Source of the DNA: Micrasema longulum
Lineage: Eukaryota; Arthropoda; Insecta; Trichoptera; Brachycentridae
DNA: 64,000 nucleotides
Reading direction: 5' to 3'
NCBI GenBank assembly: GCA_022494885.1
Contig: JAGVSM010003627.1
Span: 1 to 64,000 of the forward strand
The position numbers and the translations under genes were made by a program. Under the pieces are notes generated by a model. That model searched no databases and was not told the DNA's origin. It saw nothing but the letters and a program-made list of their open reading frames with translations. Positions 59,430-64,000 of the stretch are shown in pieces. Each line of letters opens with the position of its first letter. Position 1 is the stretch's first letter.

Positions 59430-59926
59430 GCTATATTTTTGTTATTAGTATAAAAATATCGTGTCTATATATTATACATCAGTGCTCTAGTGTATGTAAA
59501 AATGTGTACATACATCAAATGGAATTTTTCTTAGTATTAATTGTCTGAATTTTGACTTTCAATGTATGAATATTCAAAACGAGATCAACAATCAAATATT
59601 ATTATTACCATATACACTAGCAGTAGGATGCGTGTTCATTTAATGCACTGTGTTTTAAATATAGAAAATATAAATTGATACATTATAAATCGCGTGTTTG
59701 TCCAGGCAGTTTTTGAACCCGTGTTTTTGATGGCCAATCCATTGCTCCACAACTTGGTTTATCACGATCTTCTTCCTGCGCTTGAAAGTGAAGGAGGTAC
59801 TGTCTAATTTGAATAAATGGCCTCTGAGATGGCGGTTATTATTCATAGCAAACATTTTAACTTCGGTACATTATAATGCTTTGTTGAGATTTTGAATGCT
59901 TCAATCAAGCGTCGTCTCCATTCTTA

Positions 59927-60482
59927 TAGTCCTTAAAATACAGCTTGATTAGAATGACATTTGTCAGAAAAAGTGACGACATAACTTTGTTGTAATGTCA
60001 AAGGAGTTATTTATATTGACACACGAAAAATCATTAGTATCTGGCATGTTTAATTATTTTTTTGCTTGACACATAAATCAACATATTAATGTATATGTAT
60101 TAATATAAAATCAGCTTTAAAACTAAAAAATACTAAAATAAACTAAAATAAACCTAATTATTAACGATGTTCTTACAAGGTTACATCATTTTGCAAAAAC
60201 GTTCTAACGTTTCTAGATGGGACAAATTGATTGAATAAAAAATAATTCATTTGATGTTGTTCATAAAAAAAGTATAAATGTCTTATTTTTTGGTGAATAA
60301 TTGTGTTAAACACACTATAATAGGCTTGTTTTTGCGTTTTTTATTTCAATTCTCGGAAACAGAGATTCATGATTGCATGAAATAACTGATAAAATCGATT
60401 CGATCAGTGATCAGTAATTTCCTATCACTAATGAAATTAGTTTGACTGCTGTCATTCTAATCAAGCTATATTTAAGGACCAT
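59927..60482. mobile_element. MITE family T, full copy
   Basis: Ends TAGTCCTTAAAATACAGCTT and AGCTATATTTAAGGACCA, both followed by GATTAGAATGACA. About 556 bp. The partial inverted relative is at 12329-12560. Confidence 0.78.
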
Positions 60483-60494
60483 GGGTAACTTGAA

Positions 60495-60705
60495 AATCAG
60501 CCTTTTTGAGTCAACCGCTTAAACTACATCTTTGTATCCTTCTCCATAAATGCTACAAATAGACATTAGACAATTTGATTTGAATGCATCACAACTTATC
60601 TACTTTTAGCATTCATGGACAAAGATACAAAGATGTGTTTCAGTGGTCAACTCAAAAATCCCGATTTCGAAGTTACCTAGTTGTAGTAATTACCCCACGA
60701 CATGT
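60495..60705. repeat. Inverted-repeat element J, copy 3
   Basis: ACATCTTTGTATCCTTCTCC then ATAAATGCTACAAATAGA faces TTAGCATTCATGGACAAAGA then TACAAAGATGTG. Confidence 0.6.
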
Positions 60706-60835
60706 TTTATTCCTTAGATAAAGTACTATTTTATTCGCCCTTCTTTGGACTTTCTCCATTAATTCTGTCTTTCTTAAATTAAGGACTCCAGATTTAGTAG
60801 ACATATTCCACGTGTGGACGAACATACGATTTATA
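60705..60835 (-). pseudogene. Non-LTR reverse-transcriptase fragment
   Basis: Minus strand: KIYKSYVRPHVEYVY then, after a stop and shift, LRKTELMEKVQRRANKIV. This is the VRPxxEYA...VQRRAxK stretch of CR1/L2-type ORF2. Confidence 0.6.
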
Positions 60836-62100
60836 AATTTTTGGGGAGACTGTTTTCTTACTTAGGTATAGAAATAATACTTTTTTATTATTTAATTATC
60901 AGAGTATCTTATCAAATCTACTAAATAAAAACTATCGAAACCTAAAAATTAAAAATTGTACAGTTACAAAAATCTTCCAAACTGTATTTATTGATAAGAT
61001 CGACTGTCAAAAGGTTAGGAGTTATGCCACAAATTAAAATTTAAGCAAGAGTCAAAAATAGTCTTTTCTAATGAATTTTTGAGTTAAGTCTATTTTACAC
61101 AATTCGAAAATGAGATGGTCAGCTCAGAAGTGACGTAACCCACAAAGAGGTATAAATGGACTTAAACATTGGAAAGGTTCCATAACCATGCTTTTTTTTA
61201 ACTAGATGCGGTTGAGCGCACTTTTTCCCGTTCATTAATATATTATGACACTGGTCGCACCATTACCAGTTTAAACACTCTTTAGCTACACGGTAAAACT
61301 TTTGTGGGTAACATTACTTCTGTGCTGTCTGCCTCAAATGTACTACTGTTCATTTTAACAAACAGAATGAATGAAATTGATCATATTCACAATTTTATAT
61401 TTGTACTTAAGTTTTTTTACTAAAAGTGCAATGTACACAAGAATTGTTTTTTTCTTTTATGTAATGGAAAACGTTAATATATAATATGTATTAAATCTTT
61501 ATAAAATTGTGTTGTGTTGTAATTTTGTAAATATATAGTCTGAAAAAACGGAATTGTAGTTTAGTATGCAGTTTTATGCGAAATGCCACAAAAAATATAT
61601 AATGGTGAAAAACTTATACTTTGTTTATTTATTTATACAAATACATATATACATATTATAAAAAAAAAAAATTACTTATCCCTAACTCTATGAGGCCAAG
61701 AGCCCTGTGTTGAGTTGAGATACAATATAATGGAAAGTGGAAGCATGCACAGTATTTAACAATAGCAAAATTAAAAATTATTGCATAAACATATGTATTT
61801 CAATAAACATCTGGACGACACGTTAAATAGTATATAAATCTGTGCAATATCTCGCAGCAGTCTCCTGTAATGGTCTCTTCCCTTAGACAAAATCCAAACT
61901 CGTACAGAATTAATTGATTAAAAAATATTCCAAATTTCATATTGATAGCCAATGTACGCCATCACTAAACATCGATTGAAAGAATATTTAAAAAACATGC
62001 GCAAATCGACAATTTGATTTCATGTTATTATTAAAATAGTTATTTTCTTCTTTTCGAATTCTGGCCGACTGATATGTCGATATACTTAAATTTATAAACA
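60836..62100. other. 3' flank, mostly unexplained
   Basis: At 61679-61725 CTAACTCTATGAGGCCAAGA and GCCCTGTGTTGAGTTGAGAT match 26990-27040 in reverse. No gene. Confidence 0.4.
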
Positions 62101-62103
62101 TTT

Positions 62104-62350
62104 ATACATACCTGTCCATATGGTGGCGTAATGATTGGCATCTTTGGTTACTTTTTATGATGTCACAGGTCGAATTTCTGACATGTTCACCGTAAAATAT
62201 TTGTTTGAAAAATGATTTTTCTTTGCAATATTTTATAATCCCTAGTCATGTGCACCTGTAGTGCAAGACTGATCACGATGCTGTCATGCGACAAGTAGTT
62301 GAGATACGCAGCACTCATACCAACGCAGTGTTCTATGTACCATTGCAATA
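62104..62350 (+). mobile_element. Decayed SINE S copy
   Basis: GTCCATATGGTGGCGTAATG, TTTTATAATCCCTAGTCATG, AAGACTGATCACGATGCTGT and GCAGTGTTCTATGTACCATT follow the SINE S order. Confidence 0.55.
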
Positions 62351-63526
62351 TTAAAACTATACAATAATAAGCTCCACTAAACAAAATGTGTTTGGATATC
62401 TTTGTTTAAAAAGTGACTTTTGTGGCTTAGCTCTTATTAACTTTTAGAAAGTTTTATCATGGTGTTGGGACCAATATATATTTTAGATTTTTCTGCACTG
62501 TAAAATATGGATTATGTGTTCTAGAATTAAAATAGATTTAGTTAGTATACTTACTAACATAAAATATTTTTGATTTTATTATTAATATAACAAACTGCAA
62601 CTATGCTTAACTTGAAATAATAAAATAAAAATGTATTCTAAAACAAAAAGAGTGTTTTTATTTCAATGGCATATAATTAAATACACACGTTACAATCACG
62701 TAATGGATGGCATTTCAATTCGCCTTCATTCTCTAACAGACTTTCTTTGTGATCAGACGTGATGCTATGAAGAATAATTCCACCAGATGCGATTAGGAAA
62801 TGCTTTTAATACTGGATGTGTCTTTCTATATTTATTGTGAAGATTTTGGATTCGGATTTTTTAAAAATGAATAAAAGAATACCGCCAATCCAAGCAAGCA
62901 GGCAGTAACAAACATTAAAAAAGTTTTGAGAAAAAAAGGTTTTATGAATTTGGTATTTTTTAGCTTATATTTATCAAAACAGTTGGAAAGATGATTTAGA
63001 AAGATTACAATAGGGAAATGCCACATTAAAAAAAAAAGTTAAAGAAATAAAGGTATATGAAATACTGCCCAGTAAAAAAATATTTTTTTGCTTATAAGAA
63101 GCATAAAAAATACTTTTAAATTAGTAATTTTAAATTCCGGCAAAACGGTTTAATTTAATTGCCCACGCCCCTAATACGTCACCATTCATGTTAATTTGTT
63201 CCTGGCCATAGAAATTTGTGTAGAACAATATCACGAACCTTAATGTCACAACAACCAAGGCCAAACACGTCGCATTTTTCTAGCAACGTATTTTTATTAT
63301 TTTATTTTCTTTAAAATTTATGTATAAACACATTTCTCCACAATATCCATATTGATTTTGAAAATACAATTAATTATCGTAAATCCATTTCATGTATTTT
63401 TATCGGTATTTGTAGTATGTGATATTTCCTTATTATTTATCAGATGTCATTAAAATAATATATTTTAAAATTTTTGCCAGATACTGCTTTTTAGCTTGGA
63501 AAGGCAAAATAATTTTATTGTAAAAG
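62351..63526. other. 3' flank, unexplained
   Basis: AT-rich with short unsupported frames. No gene or repeat recognised. Confidence 0.35.
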
Positions 63527-63528
63527 CA

Positions 63529-63705
63529 AGTGTTTTTCAACCTTTTTTAATACGCGACCGCCTTGCGGGTAAAAACAATATCTCGATGAGCTCCCCACCA
63601 CCGGGATAAACATTTGTTTAGATTGAGGGGGTCGTGGTCTCGAGCAAAGCCAAAGTTTAATAAAATTATGGTTCCGGGGGGAGGGATTGGGTTGAAAAAC
63701 ACCGA
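63529..63705. mobile_element. Possible hAT-like MITE
   Basis: AGTGTTTTTCAACC at the left and GGTTGAAAAACAC at the right are inverted. The hAT-type start (CAGTGTTTTTCAACC in many animals) and GC-rich centre fit, but I see no matching 8-bp duplication. Confidence 0.45.
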
Positions 63706-64000
63706 CATAGCTTTGCTGCAAATATAACGCCTTATTCTGCTAATAAATACAGGCACATTTAAATTTTAATATTGAGATATATTTCCATTCAATTTTGTTT
63801 TTTGCTACAGTTATTAGTAAGTGTTGGAGTTAGTTGGCAAAACAATAAACAATTAAGTTCGAGAAAATATACATTTTTTTAATTAGAAAAACACCCCATG
63901 AAAAACCGTTAAATTCAGTCTACGTGTAGCCCCTCGGAATCTCGTTGTTTTATAACCACAGATAAAACAGTTTTGAAGTAGAAATAAAAAATAACAAGTC

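Noticed and set aside
1..64000. A previously undescribed multi-gene system
   Set aside because: Only one host gene is supported; the other coding traces are retrotransposon or mariner parts.

Overview
The window is nuclear DNA of an animal, most likely an insect. It is strongly AT-rich, has one multi-exon gene with GT-AG introns of about 0.2 to 11 kb, and is crowded with non-LTR retrotransposon tails, tRNA-headed SINEs and short inverted-repeat (MITE-like) elements. The tails include types common in insects: microsatellite-tailed reverse-transcriptase ends and a CR1/L2-like 3' end with the GGCGCTATATAA signature. I cannot fix the insect order from sequence alone.

The only host gene I can support is anillin (ANLN; scraps in Drosophila), on the + strand from about 22.2 kb to 57.8 kb. 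Fourteen exons join in perfect phase into 2868 nt (955 codons plus stop). They encode a disordered Ser/Pro-rich N-terminal half with the anillin ALFE-type motif, a basic and acidic linker, the anillin homology region (helical Rho-binding part then C2-like part), and a C-terminal PH domain. The usual extreme N-terminus of anillins is not seen. Either further exons lie upstream or this copy starts at the strong ATG at 22183.

Layout: 0-22 kb, upstream DNA made of repeats: LINE fragments at 0.7-1.3, 1.8-3.4, 5.0-5.7, 6.1-6.6, 11.1-11.8, 15.1-16.0 and 18.1-19.5 kb, plus foldback elements at 0.3 and 13.9 kb. 22-29 kb, exons 1-4. 28.7-40 kb, an 11.3-kb intron holding foldback elements, a pogo-like MITE and a minisatellite that grew out of retrotransposon coding sequence. 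40-50 kb, exons 5-12, with a LINE fragment and a mariner remnant placed almost against splice acceptors. 49.8-54.8 kb, an intron filled by a nearly full-length minus-strand non-LTR retrotransposon with ORF1 and a broken ORF2. 54.8-57.8 kb, the two PH-domain exons separated by two copies of one MITE in inverted orientation. 57.8-64 kb, the 3' flank, whose first AATAAA lies inside the terminal repeat of a pogo-like MITE.

Anillin is a cytokinesis scaffold joining RhoA, actin, myosin and septins at the cleavage furrow. Nothing else here works with it; the rest is mobile DNA. I found no CRISPR array, operon, defence system or other new multi-gene system. The more unusual signals are in how repeats have nested, converted their arms and met the exon boundaries of the gene.
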